From Sphingobacterium sp. HMA12 (GTDB taxonomy: Bacteria; Bacteroidota; Bacteroidia; Sphingobacteriales; Sphingobacteriaceae): a DNA stretch of 64,000 bases. The stretch spans positions 124,001 to 188,000 of the forward strand of contig NZ_BEYR01000007.1 of assembly GCF_002933815.1 (NCBI RefSeq). The letters run 5' to 3'. Made by a program: the position numbers and the translations under genes. How positions within the stretch are numbered: position 1 is the first letter of the stretch; every line of letters starts with the position of its first letter. Shown here one piece after another: positions 53,578-63,777 of this stretch. The notes below the pieces were generated by a model, which saw nothing but the letters and a program-made list of their open reading frames with translations, made no database searches and was not told the origin of the DNA.

Positions 53578-56163
53578 ATGGGGAAGCATATCACTCGTTT
53601 AATAGGATATCTCTGGATGGTCGTCCTATTATCATCATGTGCAAATAAAAAAGATATCGTTGATATTGAACAGCCGCCTGTGACTGAACAGCAGGGGACT
53701 GGCCTTGTCAATCTTTCTTCTCCATTTCTCTTCTGGGATCGGGAAATTACATTGCAATTTGATTTTTCAAAAGGAAATGCTGCGTTAAAAGGCAGTACAG
53801 CAGATCTATACTTACACGCTGGATTGATCCCTGTCAATGGTGGCAACTGGCAACATGTAGTGACAAACTGGTCAATGAACGACAATGCCTACAAATTGAA
53901 GTTTATCGCGGCTGGACTTTATTCTTTCACATTTACTCCCGCTAAATTCTTTAATCTGAATAACGCTGAGGCCTTTGGTCAGCTGGCATTTTTGGTCCGC
54001 AATGGCGATGGATCGCTGGTCCAACGAAACCAGAATAATTCAGATTTATTTCTGCCTCTTGTGGTGGGCAATGTGCAGGCGATTCGATTTGTGTCCCCAA
54101 CACTCCAACCTACTGATCCGATTACAACAGAGCATATGTATGTCGTTGGCGAAGATTTGAAGCTTGAAGTTCAGGCAACCCAGTCCGGAAAAATCAGTAT
54201 CTGGGACAATGGCCAGCAACTAGCAGAATCTACTGCTGCGCTGTCGTTGGAAAAATCCGTCAGCTTACAAAGCAATGGGCTGCATGAGTTTGAGGCACGT
54301 CTGGAGATCGGTGGCAAGGTCGCTACGACTAAAATCACATTATTTGTACAGGCAAAACCGGTCATAGCGGCGCTTCCAATAGGCGTTAATCCCAACGGGA
54401 CGACGATCAATAAGGAAAAAGGACAAGTCAGTTTCGCGTTGACTGCCCCCTTGAAAAATAGTGTGTATCTATTGGGGGATTTTAACGGTTATAAAGCATT
54501 GCCAGCCTATGCGATGAGTCAGACACCGGATGGTAAAACCTGGTGGGTGACTTTATCTAATCTGGATTTCTCCCAAAAATATACCTATGAGTTTTTGGTC
54601 GACGGTCAGCTTTATATTGCTGACCCCTATGCCGAACTCATTCTCGATCCAAAAAATGATCCGGCCCTGGGCCTGACAAGTGCTGTACTACCAGCTTATC
54701 CGGCAGCAGCGCACGGAATTGTAGCTGTATTGGATCTCGCGCCGAAGGCTTATTCCTGGAAAAATAGCTCGTTTACTAAGCCTGCGCAAGGTAATCTGGT
54801 GATTTATGAACTGTTGGTCCGCGATTTTGTCAAGCAGCATCAATATACCACACTAAAAGACTCCCTATCTTATTTAAAACGCTTAGGGGTTAATGCGGTT
54901 GAATTGATGCCTGTACAGGAATCGGAGGGAAATTCGACCTGGGGGTATAATCCTTCTTTCCATCGCGCTCTGGATAAATATTATGGATTGAAAAATGACT
55001 TGAAAGCCTATGTGGATGCTTGTCACGAAAACGGTATTGCCGTGATTTTGGACGTTGTATTTAATCATGCTTTTGGTCAGTCCCCACTTGTACAGCTTTA
55101 TTTTGAACAGGGCAACGTCGCTGGGAATAGTCCTTGGTTCAATACCGTCGCCAGACATCCGTTTAATGTCGGCTTCGACTTCAACCATGAAAGTAGCTAT
55201 ACTCAAACTTTTGTTAAGGATGTGTTGACTTATTGGATGCAAGAGTATAAAATTGATGGTTTTCGATTTGACTTGTCCAAAGGATTCACCCAGAAAAATT
55301 CGGGGACTTCGGAAAATGACCTCAGCGCCTGGAATGCCTATGATGCATCCCGTGTGGCCATTTTGAAGCAATACCAGCAGCATATTCATAGCATAGATCC
55401 TTCCTGTTATATTATTCTTGAACATCTTGGTGGGGATCAGGAAGAAATGGAGCTGGCGCAATCGGGCATGCTGCTCTGGAATAATATGAATACTGTCTTC
55501 AATGAAGCAGCAATGGGATGGAATGCAAATAATGGATCAGATCTGGGCAGATTGTTTGCCTCCAGCCACGGTATGGCACAGCCTTCTTTTGTATCCTATA
55601 TGGAAAGTCACGACGAACAACGGCTGTTGTTCAAATGCCTGAATTATGGGAATTCATCGGGTAGCTATAACATCAAGAACTTGAATACAGCGCTCAATCG
55701 TATGGAATTGGCGGCCCTGTTTTTATTGGCTTCACCGGGACCAAAGATGATCTGGCAGTTTGGTGAATATGGCTATGATGTGTCTATCGACGAAAATGGA
55801 CGTACGGGCGAAAAACCACTTTTATGGAATTATCTGCAACAAGACGGGCGTAGGCAGCTCTTTGAGACCTATGCCAAACTCACACGTTTTAAAACGCAAA
55901 ATAACATCTTTCAAAATGGAAATATCACTGCCGCAGGTGTAAAAGATGCGGTGAAATATTTTGTACTGGAAAAGGATGGGCAACAAGTAGGGGTACTTGG
56001 CAATTTCGGAGTGGAAAATGCGGAGTTTGCATTGCCACAAGCATTACAGGGGCGGTGGGTGGATAATTTTACGGGGAAAGAGCTCAACTGGTCTGGCCAG
56101 TCAAAACTAAGCCTTTTACCGGGGCAATACCAATTGATAAGCAAAACAAAACTAAATAAATAA
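53578..56163 (+). CDS. GH13 family surface lipoprotein (alpha-amylase/pullulanase-like)
   Basis: This 861-residue lipoprotein has lipobox SSC at about residues 19-21. After the anchor come a beta-rich region (about 35-180), a second beta region (about 190-260) and a CBM48-like E-set domain (about 283-372, with NSVYLLGDFNGYKALPAYAM). The GH13 barrel spans about 400-770 with nucleophile Asp565 in GFRFDLSKG, acid/base Glu615 in IILEHL and stabiliser Asp679 in ESHDEQR. The lipid anchor and E-set domains suggest a surface enzyme that cuts starch or pullulan into pieces for SusC/D. The E-set placement resembles pullulanases or glycogen-branching-type enzymes, so the exact specificity is open. It opens the operon behind operator 2. 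Confidence 0.88.
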   Translation: MGKHITRLIGYLWMVVLLSSCANKKDIVDIEQPPVTEQQGTGLVNLSSPFLFWDREITLQFDFSKGNAALKGSTADLYLHAGLIPVNGGNWQHVVTNWSMNDNAYKLKFIAAGLYSFTFTPAKFFNLNNAEAFGQLAFLVRNGDGSLVQRNQNNSDLFLPLVVGNVQAIRFVSPTLQPTDPITTEHMYVVGEDLKLEVQATQSGKISIWDNGQQLAESTAALSLEKSVSLQSNGLHEFEARLEIGGKVATTKITLFVQAKPVIAALPIGVNPNGTTINKEKGQVSFALTAPLKNSVYLLGDFNGYKALPAYAMSQTPDGKTWWVTLSNLDFSQKYTYEFLVDGQLYIADPYAELILDPKNDPALGLTSAVLPAYPAAAHGIVAVLDLAPKAYSWKNSSFTKPAQGNLVIYELLVRDFVKQHQYTTLKDSLSYLKRLGVNAVELMPVQESEGNSTWGYNPSFHRALDKYYGLKNDLKAYVDACHENGIAVILDVVFNHAFGQSPLVQLYFEQGNVAGNSPWFNTVARHPFNVGFDFNHESSYTQTFVKDVLTYWMQEYKIDGFRFDLSKGFTQKNSGTSENDLSAWNAYDASRVAILKQYQQHIHSIDPSCYIILEHLGGDQEEMELAQSGMLLWNNMNTVFNEAAMGWNANNGSDLGRLFASSHGMAQPSFVSYMESHDEQRLLFKCLNYGNSSGSYNIKNLNTALNRMELAALFLLASPGPKMIWQFGEYGYDVSIDENGRTGEKPLLWNYLQQDGRRQLFETYAKLTRFKTQNNIFQNGNITAAGVKDAVKYFVLEKDGQQVGVLGNFGVENAEFALPQALQGRWVDNFTGKELNWSGQSKLSLLPGQYQLISKTKLNK

Positions 56164-56174
56164 ACGGTTATTTT

Positions 56175-59141
56175 ATGAACAAACAGCTATTACGTCCATT
56201 TTGGGCTCTGAACATGCTACTTGGGGTAAGTGCTTCGGCATTCGCCCAACAGGCGACGCTTCAAGGGCGAGTAATGGACCAGAAAGGAAATTCCTTGCTC
56301 GGTGCCACAGTGCGCTTCGAGGATATTCAAAAATCGCTGTCTACCAATGCGAATGGGGATTTTAGCTTGGATAGACTGCAAACGGGGAAATTGCACCTGA
56401 AAGTGAGCATGGTCGGATACGCGAGCTTGGATACGCTAATTCAAGTGAACGATGGACGAAATCCGTTAAACCTTTACCTTAAATCCAATACGAGTGCGCT
56501 GGAGGAGGTCGTTGTTATCGGTTACGGTACACAAAAGAAAAGTGATCTTACGGGATCAATCAGTACGGTGACATCAAAAGACTTTCAAAAAGGGCAGATT
56601 TCGTCTCCTGAGCAGCTCATAATGGGTAAGGTACCGGGGGTGCAGATCACAACCAGTGGTGGACAGCCCGGGGCAGGAAGTACAATCCGTATCCGGACGG
56701 GAGCTTCCCTGAACGCCAGCAATGATCCACTTATTGTTGTTGATGGAATCCCATTGGCCGGTGGTGGCATTTCAGGGGTTGCCAATCCCCTGAGTATGAT
56801 TAATCCAAATGATATCGAAACGTTTACTATCCTGAAAGATGCCAATGCAACAGCAATCTATGGTTCGCGTGCATCCAATGGTGTCATTATGATTACCACC
56901 AAGAAAGGTAGCCGTGCCGGTACGCAGGTCAATTTCAGTACACAGAATTCACTGGCGACAGTAGCCAAGAAAGTCGATCTATTGTCCGCAGACCAGATTC
57001 GTGATTATGTCAATGCAAATGGAACCGACGCGATGAAAAAGCTATTGGGAACAGCGAATACCGATTGGCAGGATGTGATCTATGGCAATGCTTTTACAAC
57101 GGATAATAATATCAATATCGCCTCAAAAGTTGCCGAGATGCCCTATCGTGTTTCGGTCGGATATATGGATCAGAATGGTGTGCTGAAAAATGACAACATG
57201 AAGAGGACAGCAACTTCGCTGGCCTTGACGCCCAATTTTTTCGATAATCATCTGAAACTGGAGGTAAACGCACGCGCAACTTGGTCGAAATCCAAATTCG
57301 CAACGCAGGACGCTATCGGTTCAGCCATACAGTTTGATCCGACCCAACCGGTCTATGTTGATGATAAAAATAGCTTTGGGGGATACTACGAATGGATACA
57401 GGGAGGGAAACCGAATCCAAATTCGCCCAGAAACCCTTTAGCATTACTGGAGTTGCGCAAAGATATTGGAGATGTCTTTCGGAGCACGGGAAATGCCAAA
57501 TTGGACTACAGCATGCATTTCTTGCCCGAGCTTCATGTTAACCTGAATGTGAGCTATGATTTGGCTCGTGCTAAAGGAAACACCCTGACACCCGCTATTG
57601 CGGCGCGTAATTTTAATGAAGGTGGGGAACGTACACAGTATAAGTCAGATATCAACAATAAAGTATTGGAATTCTATTTAAAATATGATAAAGAATTGCC
57701 AGCTATAAAAAGTAATATCGACGCTACCTTGGGTTATGGCTATTACAAAAATAGCACGAAGTCCTATAATTTCGATCGCACCAATGAGGCAGGGGACGTA
57801 TTGACCTCGGTGAATCTTCCTTTTGATAAACCTGAAAACCTGCTGATCTCCTATTATGGACGGATGATCTATTCCTATGATAACCGTTATGTGCTGTCCG
57901 GAACGTTAAGGGCGGATGGATCTTCCCGATTTAGTCCCGATAATCGCTGGGGATATTTTCCATCGGTGGGCTTTACCTGGCGAGCAAAAAACGAAGGCTT
58001 CTTAAAAGATCACAACGCAATCTCGGATCTGAAACTACGGTTGAGTTATGGAAAAACCGGACAACAGGATGGTATAGCAAATTATTCTTATATGCCTAAT
58101 TATACCATCGGTGGTGACCAGTCGATGTACCGTTTTGGCAATGAATATTACTATTTGTACTCGCCAGTCGTTTACGACGCTGATATCCGTTGGGAAAGTA
58201 CCACAACCTATAATGCTGGAATCGATTTTGGTTTTAACGATAATCGCATTTATGGTAGCGTGGACTATTATTCGAAGAAAACCAAGGACCTCTTGAGTAC
58301 CATTCCAATTGCGGTGGGTTCCAACTTTAGCAATTTTCTGTTGACCAACGTCGGTAATATGGAAAACCAAGGTCTTGAATTTAATCTACATGTGTTGCCG
58401 ATTAAAACCGAAAATTCAACCTTGGACCTTGGCATCAACCTGACCTATAACAGAAGTAAAGTCACCAATTTGACACTATCCGAAGATCCTAATTTTATGA
58501 TCGAAACAGGTGGTATCCGTGGTGGCACGGGCAATAATATTCAGGCCCACATGGTGGGGTATACACCATATAGCTTTAGGGTCTATCAACAGGTATATGA
58601 TGATGCGGGAAAACCAGTAGAGGGGTTGTATGTAGATCGCAACGGCGATGGTGTGATCAGTGATAGCGACCGTTACATGTATAAATCGCCTTTGCCTAAA
58701 TATCTGATCGGTTTTTCAGCTGCCTACTCGTACAAAAAATGGTCTGCAAGCACAACTTTGAGAGCCAATTTGGATAACTATGTATACGATAATGTTTCGT
58801 CCAATTTTGGCAGCAGTTACAATGTGATCGACCAGGCATCTTTGGTGATCAACAATGCACCTGTGGACTTTTTGAATACCAATTTCAAAGAAAAACAGTT
58901 ACTCAGTGATTATTATGTCAAAAATGCTTCCTTTTTAAAGATGGATAACCTTAATGTCGCTTATCAGGTTGGTCATTTTATCCGCAACAGCAAAGCTACG
59001 CTTTCGATTTCGGCTACCGTGCAAAATGTATTTACGATTTCAAAATACAAAGGCGTGGATCCTGAAATTTCCAATGGTATCGATGATCGTTTTTATCCTA
59101 GACCACGTACCTATGTACTCGGAGTCAATGTCAATTTTTAA
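56175..59141 (+). CDS. SusC-type TonB-dependent transporter, starch/maltodextrin locus
   Basis: This 988-residue SusC-family protein begins 11 bp after the GH13 stop. The signal peptide ends near SASAFAQ (about residue 25). A carboxypeptidase-regulatory-like domain (TLQGRVMDQKGNSLLGATVR) follows. The box EEVVVIGYGTQKKSDLTGSI leads into a plug with PLIVVDGIPLAGG and LKDANATAIYGSRASNGVIM, and the barrel ends in YVLGVNVNF. It has no STN domain, which agrees with control by the LacI-type regulator. It should import maltodextrins with the SusD/SusE lipoproteins encoded next. Confidence 0.95.
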   Translation: MNKQLLRPFWALNMLLGVSASAFAQQATLQGRVMDQKGNSLLGATVRFEDIQKSLSTNANGDFSLDRLQTGKLHLKVSMVGYASLDTLIQVNDGRNPLNLYLKSNTSALEEVVVIGYGTQKKSDLTGSISTVTSKDFQKGQISSPEQLIMGKVPGVQITTSGGQPGAGSTIRIRTGASLNASNDPLIVVDGIPLAGGGISGVANPLSMINPNDIETFTILKDANATAIYGSRASNGVIMITTKKGSRAGTQVNFSTQNSLATVAKKVDLLSADQIRDYVNANGTDAMKKLLGTANTDWQDVIYGNAFTTDNNINIASKVAEMPYRVSVGYMDQNGVLKNDNMKRTATSLALTPNFFDNHLKLEVNARATWSKSKFATQDAIGSAIQFDPTQPVYVDDKNSFGGYYEWIQGGKPNPNSPRNPLALLELRKDIGDVFRSTGNAKLDYSMHFLPELHVNLNVSYDLARAKGNTLTPAIAARNFNEGGERTQYKSDINNKVLEFYLKYDKELPAIKSNIDATLGYGYYKNSTKSYNFDRTNEAGDVLTSVNLPFDKPENLLISYYGRMIYSYDNRYVLSGTLRADGSSRFSPDNRWGYFPSVGFTWRAKNEGFLKDHNAISDLKLRLSYGKTGQQDGIANYSYMPNYTIGGDQSMYRFGNEYYYLYSPVVYDADIRWESTTTYNAGIDFGFNDNRIYGSVDYYSKKTKDLLSTIPIAVGSNFSNFLLTNVGNMENQGLEFNLHVLPIKTENSTLDLGINLTYNRSKVTNLTLSEDPNFMIETGGIRGGTGNNIQAHMVGYTPYSFRVYQQVYDDAGKPVEGLYVDRNGDGVISDSDRYMYKSPLPKYLIGFSAAYSYKKWSASTTLRANLDNYVYDNVSSNFGSSYNVIDQASLVINNAPVDFLNTNFKEKQLLSDYYVKNASFLKMDNLNVAYQVGHFIRNSKATLSISATVQNVFTISKYKGVDPEISNGIDDRFYPRPRTYVLGVNVNF

Positions 59142-59173
59142 ACTGAAAGAATTTGATTTAAAGCATAAACAAC

Positions 59174-60766
59174 ATGAAAAAACTAAATAAATATATAACG
59201 GTCTGTTTAATGGCACTATCGCTTTCGAGCTGCCATAAGGATTTGGATCTCAAACCGACCAACGATGTCACCGCGGATCTAGCCTATAAGGATTTCAAAG
59301 GATATACAATGGCTTTTGCGCGATTATATGGTTCATTGACCATGACCAGTACCTCGGGGCCAAACAATACCGATCTAGGTGGTCTGGATGCGGGTACTTC
59401 GGATTTCTTGCGTCTTTTTTGGAATGCACAGGAACTGACAACAGACGAGGCCGCTTGTGCATGGCTTAATGATGGCGGGGTTAGCGGTTTGGATTACCTC
59501 AAGTTTGATGATAGTAACCCCATGCTCCGCGGTCTTTACACCCGGTGTGTTTATAGTGCGACGCTCGTCAATGAATTTCTAAGAGAAAGTACAGATGCGA
59601 AATTGAGCAGTCGCGGTATCTCGGATGCAGATAAAAGCGAAATTGCTTACTATCGTGCCGAAGCCCGGTTTTTGCGTGCATACAACTATTGGGTATTGCT
59701 TGATCTGTTTGGAAATCCCCCCTTTGTAACCGAAGAAACACCCGTAGGGAAGGTGTCTCCACCGCAGATTAAGAGAGCTGAACTCTTTGCTTATGTGGAA
59801 AAAGAACTTTTGGAAGTCGCTGATCAACTGAAAGGAGCCAAACAAAATGTTTATGGGCGTATTGATCAGGTAGCCGCATGGGGATTATTGGCCAGATTGT
59901 ATCTCAATGCCGAGGTGTACCTGGGAACTGGCAATAAAAAATATGGCGAAGCCATTACCTATGCCGAAAAGGTGCTAAACTCAGGTTATAGCTTGGGCAC
60001 AAATTATAGCCAATTATTTTATGCGGATAATGATGTCAACAATCCTGAATTTATCTTTTACCTACCCTATGACGGTACCAAAACACAAAGTAAAGGTGGA
60101 ACGACATATCTTATCAATGCTGCTATCGATGCAACAATGAATCCTACTTCCTTTGGTGTCCCCGGAGGTGGTTGGGCTGGTAACCGCGTACGCGATAATA
60201 TCGCAACGATTTTTGGTGATTATTCCGGAGCAACGGACAAACGTGCGATGTTTCACTTAAATACAAGTGTTAAAATTGAAGATATCGCTGTTTATAAGCA
60301 GGGATTGGCTGTGACCAAATTCCGTAATGTGAACAGGGATGGATCGGCACCTACCGCTGCAGAAGGCTTTGTGGCATCTGTAGACTTTCCATTAATCCGC
60401 CTCGCTGAGATGAATTTGATTTATGCCGAAGCGACATTGCGTGGTGGAACAGGTGGAACGATGACCAAGGCACTTGATTATGTGAATAAGTTGCGTGTCC
60501 GTGCCTATGGTAACAACAGCGGAAACTTAACCAATCTTTCGTTGGACGATATTCTCAATGAACGGGTCAAGGAACTGTACTGGGAAGGATTTAGAAGATC
60601 TGATTTGATTCGCTATGGCAAATTTACGGGCGATAATTACCTCTGGCCGTTTAAAGGCGGTGTATTGGCAGGACAGGCAGTTGAAAGCTATCGGGTGTTA
60701 TTCCCCATTCCTGCATCAGATTTGATTGCTAACTCAAATCTTGTTCAAAACCCGGGTTATAATTAA
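59174..60766 (+). CDS. SusD-type starch-binding lipoprotein
   Basis: This 530-residue RagB/SusD lipoprotein has lipobox SSC near residues 19-21, followed by HKDLDLKPTNDVTADLAYKD. Family features are RAEARFLRAYNYWVLLDLFG, WGLLARLYLNAEVYLGTGNK, FPLIRLAEMNLIYAEATLRG and the C-terminal YRVLFPIPASDLIANSNLVQ. NDGGVSGLDYLKFDD-type stretches match the subgroup found with SusE and GH13 enzymes. It is 32 bp downstream of susC. It should bind starch helices and cap the transporter. Confidence 0.95.
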   Translation: MKKLNKYITVCLMALSLSSCHKDLDLKPTNDVTADLAYKDFKGYTMAFARLYGSLTMTSTSGPNNTDLGGLDAGTSDFLRLFWNAQELTTDEAACAWLNDGGVSGLDYLKFDDSNPMLRGLYTRCVYSATLVNEFLRESTDAKLSSRGISDADKSEIAYYRAEARFLRAYNYWVLLDLFGNPPFVTEETPVGKVSPPQIKRAELFAYVEKELLEVADQLKGAKQNVYGRIDQVAAWGLLARLYLNAEVYLGTGNKKYGEAITYAEKVLNSGYSLGTNYSQLFYADNDVNNPEFIFYLPYDGTKTQSKGGTTYLINAAIDATMNPTSFGVPGGGWAGNRVRDNIATIFGDYSGATDKRAMFHLNTSVKIEDIAVYKQGLAVTKFRNVNRDGSAPTAAEGFVASVDFPLIRLAEMNLIYAEATLRGGTGGTMTKALDYVNKLRVRAYGNNSGNLTNLSLDDILNERVKELYWEGFRRSDLIRYGKFTGDNYLWPFKGGVLAGQAVESYRVLFPIPASDLIANSNLVQNPGYN

Positions 60767-60855
60767 TTGAATATCATATTGGAGTGTTGGGCAGTATCGT
60801 ATTCTACAACGTGCAATCGATAGGCCTGACGAACGCCAAAATAAAAAATAAAGGG

Positions 60856-61875
60856 ATGAAAATTAGACACTATATTGGAATGATCCTGACTTTGTTTGCG
60901 GTCTTCCAGAGTTGTAAAAAAGACGAAACACAAGCAAGATTGGCTAGCGGCGACGCTGTAAAACCGGCGACATTGAACCTCGATAAAACCACGGTGACCT
61001 TATCAAAAGAGAATGCTAGTGATACTGTGTTACACTTTACACTGGTACAGCCTGACTTTGGCTTTCAAGCTGCTGTGACCAATGTGTTGCAGATCGGTTT
61101 GAAAGGGGATAATTTTAAAACTGTAAAGGAAGTGGTGATCCCCAATGGCCGAACAAGCCTGGGGTTTACGGGCAATGAACTGAATAGCTATCTATTGGCA
61201 TTAGGTGTACCCACCGGCGAAGCATCGGATTTTGATGTACGCTTAAAGTCCAGTATCAGTAGTAAGATCGCACCGGTATTCTCTCCGCTCATCAACTTAA
61301 AGGCGAGCCCTTATGCATCGACTAGCTATTTGTATGTACCGGGAGCCTATCAAGGCTGGGATCCGGTCACAGCGGAATCGCTCGTGTCGCCGACAAGCAA
61401 TGGGATATATACGGGGATTATTTATTTTCCGGAAGCGAATTCCGAGTTTAAGCTGACCACTGAACGTAATTGGGCAAATTCCTATGGACAAACAGCAGCG
61501 GGTAAAATCGCCTACAACAGTGGCGATAACATCAAAGCGCCTCGGGCTGGAAGCCTCGAAATTGAAGTCAATACAACGGCGAATACCATTACCTTCAAAG
61601 ATCATAGCTGGGGTGCCATCGGTAGTGCCACACCAAAAGGCTGGGATGCAGATACCGATATGAGATACGATAATGCCAACCAAGTATGGAAGCTCTCCGT
61701 CAGCTTAACCGCTGGCGCGATCAAGTTCCGTAAGAATCATGACTGGGGAACCAACTTTGGCGGTGCAAATGGAAATCTTGTCGCTGGCGGTTCCGATATA
61801 GCGGTAGCGAACGCGGGAACCTATGATATTGTCCTCGACCTCAATGCGAATACGTACACTTTAATGAAGAAATAA
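60856..61875 (+). CDS. SusE-like outer-membrane starch-binding lipoprotein
   Basis: This lipoprotein is about 339 residues long. The ATG at 60856 (MKIRHYIGMILTLFAVFQSC) gives a clean signal with lipobox QSC; the frame opens earlier at 60784 but that lead is not signal-like. An N-terminal SusE domain (about residues 35-140; LNLDKTTVTLSKENASDTVL) is followed by two starch-binding-type modules: one with YLYVPGAYQGWDPVTAESLV and FKLTTERNWANSYGQ, another with WKLSVSLTAGAIKFRKNHDW. The repeated Trp and Lys/Arg features resemble SusE/SusF starch-binding sites. Its stop is immediately followed by the ATG of the GH13 gene, so the two are tightly coupled. Confidence 0.9.
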   Translation: MKIRHYIGMILTLFAVFQSCKKDETQARLASGDAVKPATLNLDKTTVTLSKENASDTVLHFTLVQPDFGFQAAVTNVLQIGLKGDNFKTVKEVVIPNGRTSLGFTGNELNSYLLALGVPTGEASDFDVRLKSSISSKIAPVFSPLINLKASPYASTSYLYVPGAYQGWDPVTAESLVSPTSNGIYTGIIYFPEANSEFKLTTERNWANSYGQTAAGKIAYNSGDNIKAPRAGSLEIEVNTTANTITFKDHSWGAIGSATPKGWDADTDMRYDNANQVWKLSVSLTAGAIKFRKNHDWGTNFGGANGNLVAGGSDIAVANAGTYDIVLDLNANTYTLMKK

Positions 61876-63744
61876 ATGTCGACTATACTGAAAAAGACAC
61901 GCATGCTTGCCACAGGAATCGTGGCACTAACAACCCTTGGATGGAGCCCCTTAAAGGGGCAATCCATTCAACGGGTAGAACCCTTAAACTGGTGGGTAGG
62001 AATGGAAAGTCCGATCTTGCAGCTTGTAGTTTATGGGCCTCAGATTGGGAAAAGTGAGGTGCAGGTTGACGACAAAGGAGTTGAACTCATTCGGGTAAAC
62101 CGGGTGGAAAATCCAAACTATCTGTTTTTGGATCTAAAGATTTCTCCTTCGGCTAAACCGGGTTGGTCTACCTTTACCTTCAACCAGGGAAAGAAAAAAT
62201 GGACTTATCGTTATGAACTAAAACAGCGTAACCAAGGAGTCAAAGCGCAAGGGGTGACCAGCAAGGATCTGATCTACCTGATTATGCCTGACCGTTTTGC
62301 AAATGGCAATAAGGCAAATGATCAGGTGAAGGGAATGCTCGATATGAGTTTAAACAGGGATTCCATGTATTTACGACATGGAGGAGACTTGGAGGGGGTG
62401 ATCGGTAAACTGGATTATCTTCAGGATCTGGGAGTAACTTCGGTCTGGATGACTCCTGTGCTGACCAATGATATGCCATTAGCGTCCTATCACGGTTATG
62501 CGAATACGGAGACCTATCATATCGATCCACGTTTTGGAAGCAATGAAATCTATGTTCAGCTGGGTGAGCAGCTGCATAAACGTCAGATGAAATTAATTTT
62601 TGATGTCGTACCCAATCATATCGGCAGTTATCACTGGACAGTGAAAGATAAACCGATGGCTGACTGGCTCAACGAATGGCCGAGCTATACACAGACATCG
62701 TACAAAGACCAGACGGTTTTTGATCCCTATGCCTCCGCGGCAGATAAAGAGAAAATGGTTAAAGGCTGGTTTGTTCCTACCATGCCGGATATGAATCAGC
62801 AAAATCCCTATGTGCAGAACTATTTGACGCAAAGTCATATCTGGTGGATCGAAACGGCCGGAATAGATGGATTTCGTATAGATACTTATCCTTACAATGA
62901 TCTTGATTTTATGGCCCAATGGACAGATCGTATTCAACGGGAGTATCCCCAGTTTACTTTTTTTGGCGAAACCTGGGTGCATGGTGTTGCCAATCAGGCT
63001 TATTTTCTGGGGGGCAAACATGTTGGCCAGGAGCTGGACTCCAAATTGATGGGGGTGACGGACTTCCAGTTGAACTATGCCATTGGCGACGCTCTTAACC
63101 AAAAGACGGAATGGACGGAAGGTGCGAATAAACTGTACTCGACCTTGGCATCGGATTATCAATATCCACAACCGGAACGGAATGTACTTTTTCTGGATAA
63201 CCATGATAAAGACCGGTTCTTTTCAGTAATCGGGGAAAATATCCAGAAATACAAATCCGCAATGGCTTGGCTGTTGACGACCAGGGGTATTCCACAATTG
63301 TACTATGGCGCAGAGATTCTAATGAAGAATTTTTCCAATCCAGATGGTCTGTTGCGTGAAGACTTTCAGGGCGGTTTTGCCGGAGACAAAAACGATAAGT
63401 TTACCGCCTCAGGTAGAACGAAAGCTGAACAGGATATGTGGTCTTTTGTACGTACCCTAGCCAACTACCGCAAACAGCATGCTGTGCTACAGTCGGGTAA
63501 AACCATGCAGTATGTACCTGAAGATGGTGTGTATGTTTATTTCCGTTATAATGAGCAGCAGACGGTGATGGTTGTCATGAACTGCAACGATCAGGAAAAG
63601 GTAGTAAAGCTTGATCGCTTTGGCGAAAGGAATGCAAAAGCCACAGCTTATATGGACGTTATTAGCCAGCAACTGCTGAAACCAATGGACAATCAAATCA
63701 AATTGGGGGCTTATGAGACGAAAGTTCTTGACCTTAAATTTTAA
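61876..63744 (+). CDS. GH13 neopullulanase/cyclomaltodextrinase-type amylase (SusA-like)
   Basis: This 622-residue secreted enzyme has a signal peptide ending near SPLKGQ. A cyclomaltodextrinase-type N-terminal beta domain (about residues 38-125; VEPLNWWVGMESPILQLVVY) is followed by a GH13 barrel. Visible motifs are IYLIMPDRFANG, DVVPNHIGSYHW, nucleophile Asp336 in GFRIDTYPYND, acid/base Glu365 in FFGETWVHG and stabiliser Asp444 in FLDNHDKDRF. The C-terminal beta domain ends the protein. The order SusE then SusA-like matches starch loci where this periplasmic enzyme cuts imported oligosaccharides to maltose or glucose. It starts directly after the SusE stop without a gap. Confidence 0.93.
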   Translation: MSTILKKTRMLATGIVALTTLGWSPLKGQSIQRVEPLNWWVGMESPILQLVVYGPQIGKSEVQVDDKGVELIRVNRVENPNYLFLDLKISPSAKPGWSTFTFNQGKKKWTYRYELKQRNQGVKAQGVTSKDLIYLIMPDRFANGNKANDQVKGMLDMSLNRDSMYLRHGGDLEGVIGKLDYLQDLGVTSVWMTPVLTNDMPLASYHGYANTETYHIDPRFGSNEIYVQLGEQLHKRQMKLIFDVVPNHIGSYHWTVKDKPMADWLNEWPSYTQTSYKDQTVFDPYASAADKEKMVKGWFVPTMPDMNQQNPYVQNYLTQSHIWWIETAGIDGFRIDTYPYNDLDFMAQWTDRIQREYPQFTFFGETWVHGVANQAYFLGGKHVGQELDSKLMGVTDFQLNYAIGDALNQKTEWTEGANKLYSTLASDYQYPQPERNVLFLDNHDKDRFFSVIGENIQKYKSAMAWLLTTRGIPQLYYGAEILMKNFSNPDGLLREDFQGGFAGDKNDKFTASGRTKAEQDMWSFVRTLANYRKQHAVLQSGKTMQYVPEDGVYVYFRYNEQQTVMVVMNCNDQEKVVKLDRFGERNAKATAYMDVISQQLLKPMDNQIKLGAYETKVLDLKF

Positions 63745-63777
63745 CACAACGCGATATTTTAAATTTCATTTTTTTCA

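Noticed and set aside
62593..63204. 203-codon open frame antisense to the SusA-like amylase
   Set aside because: It is contained within the GH13 gene, whose catalytic motifs are all on the other strand.
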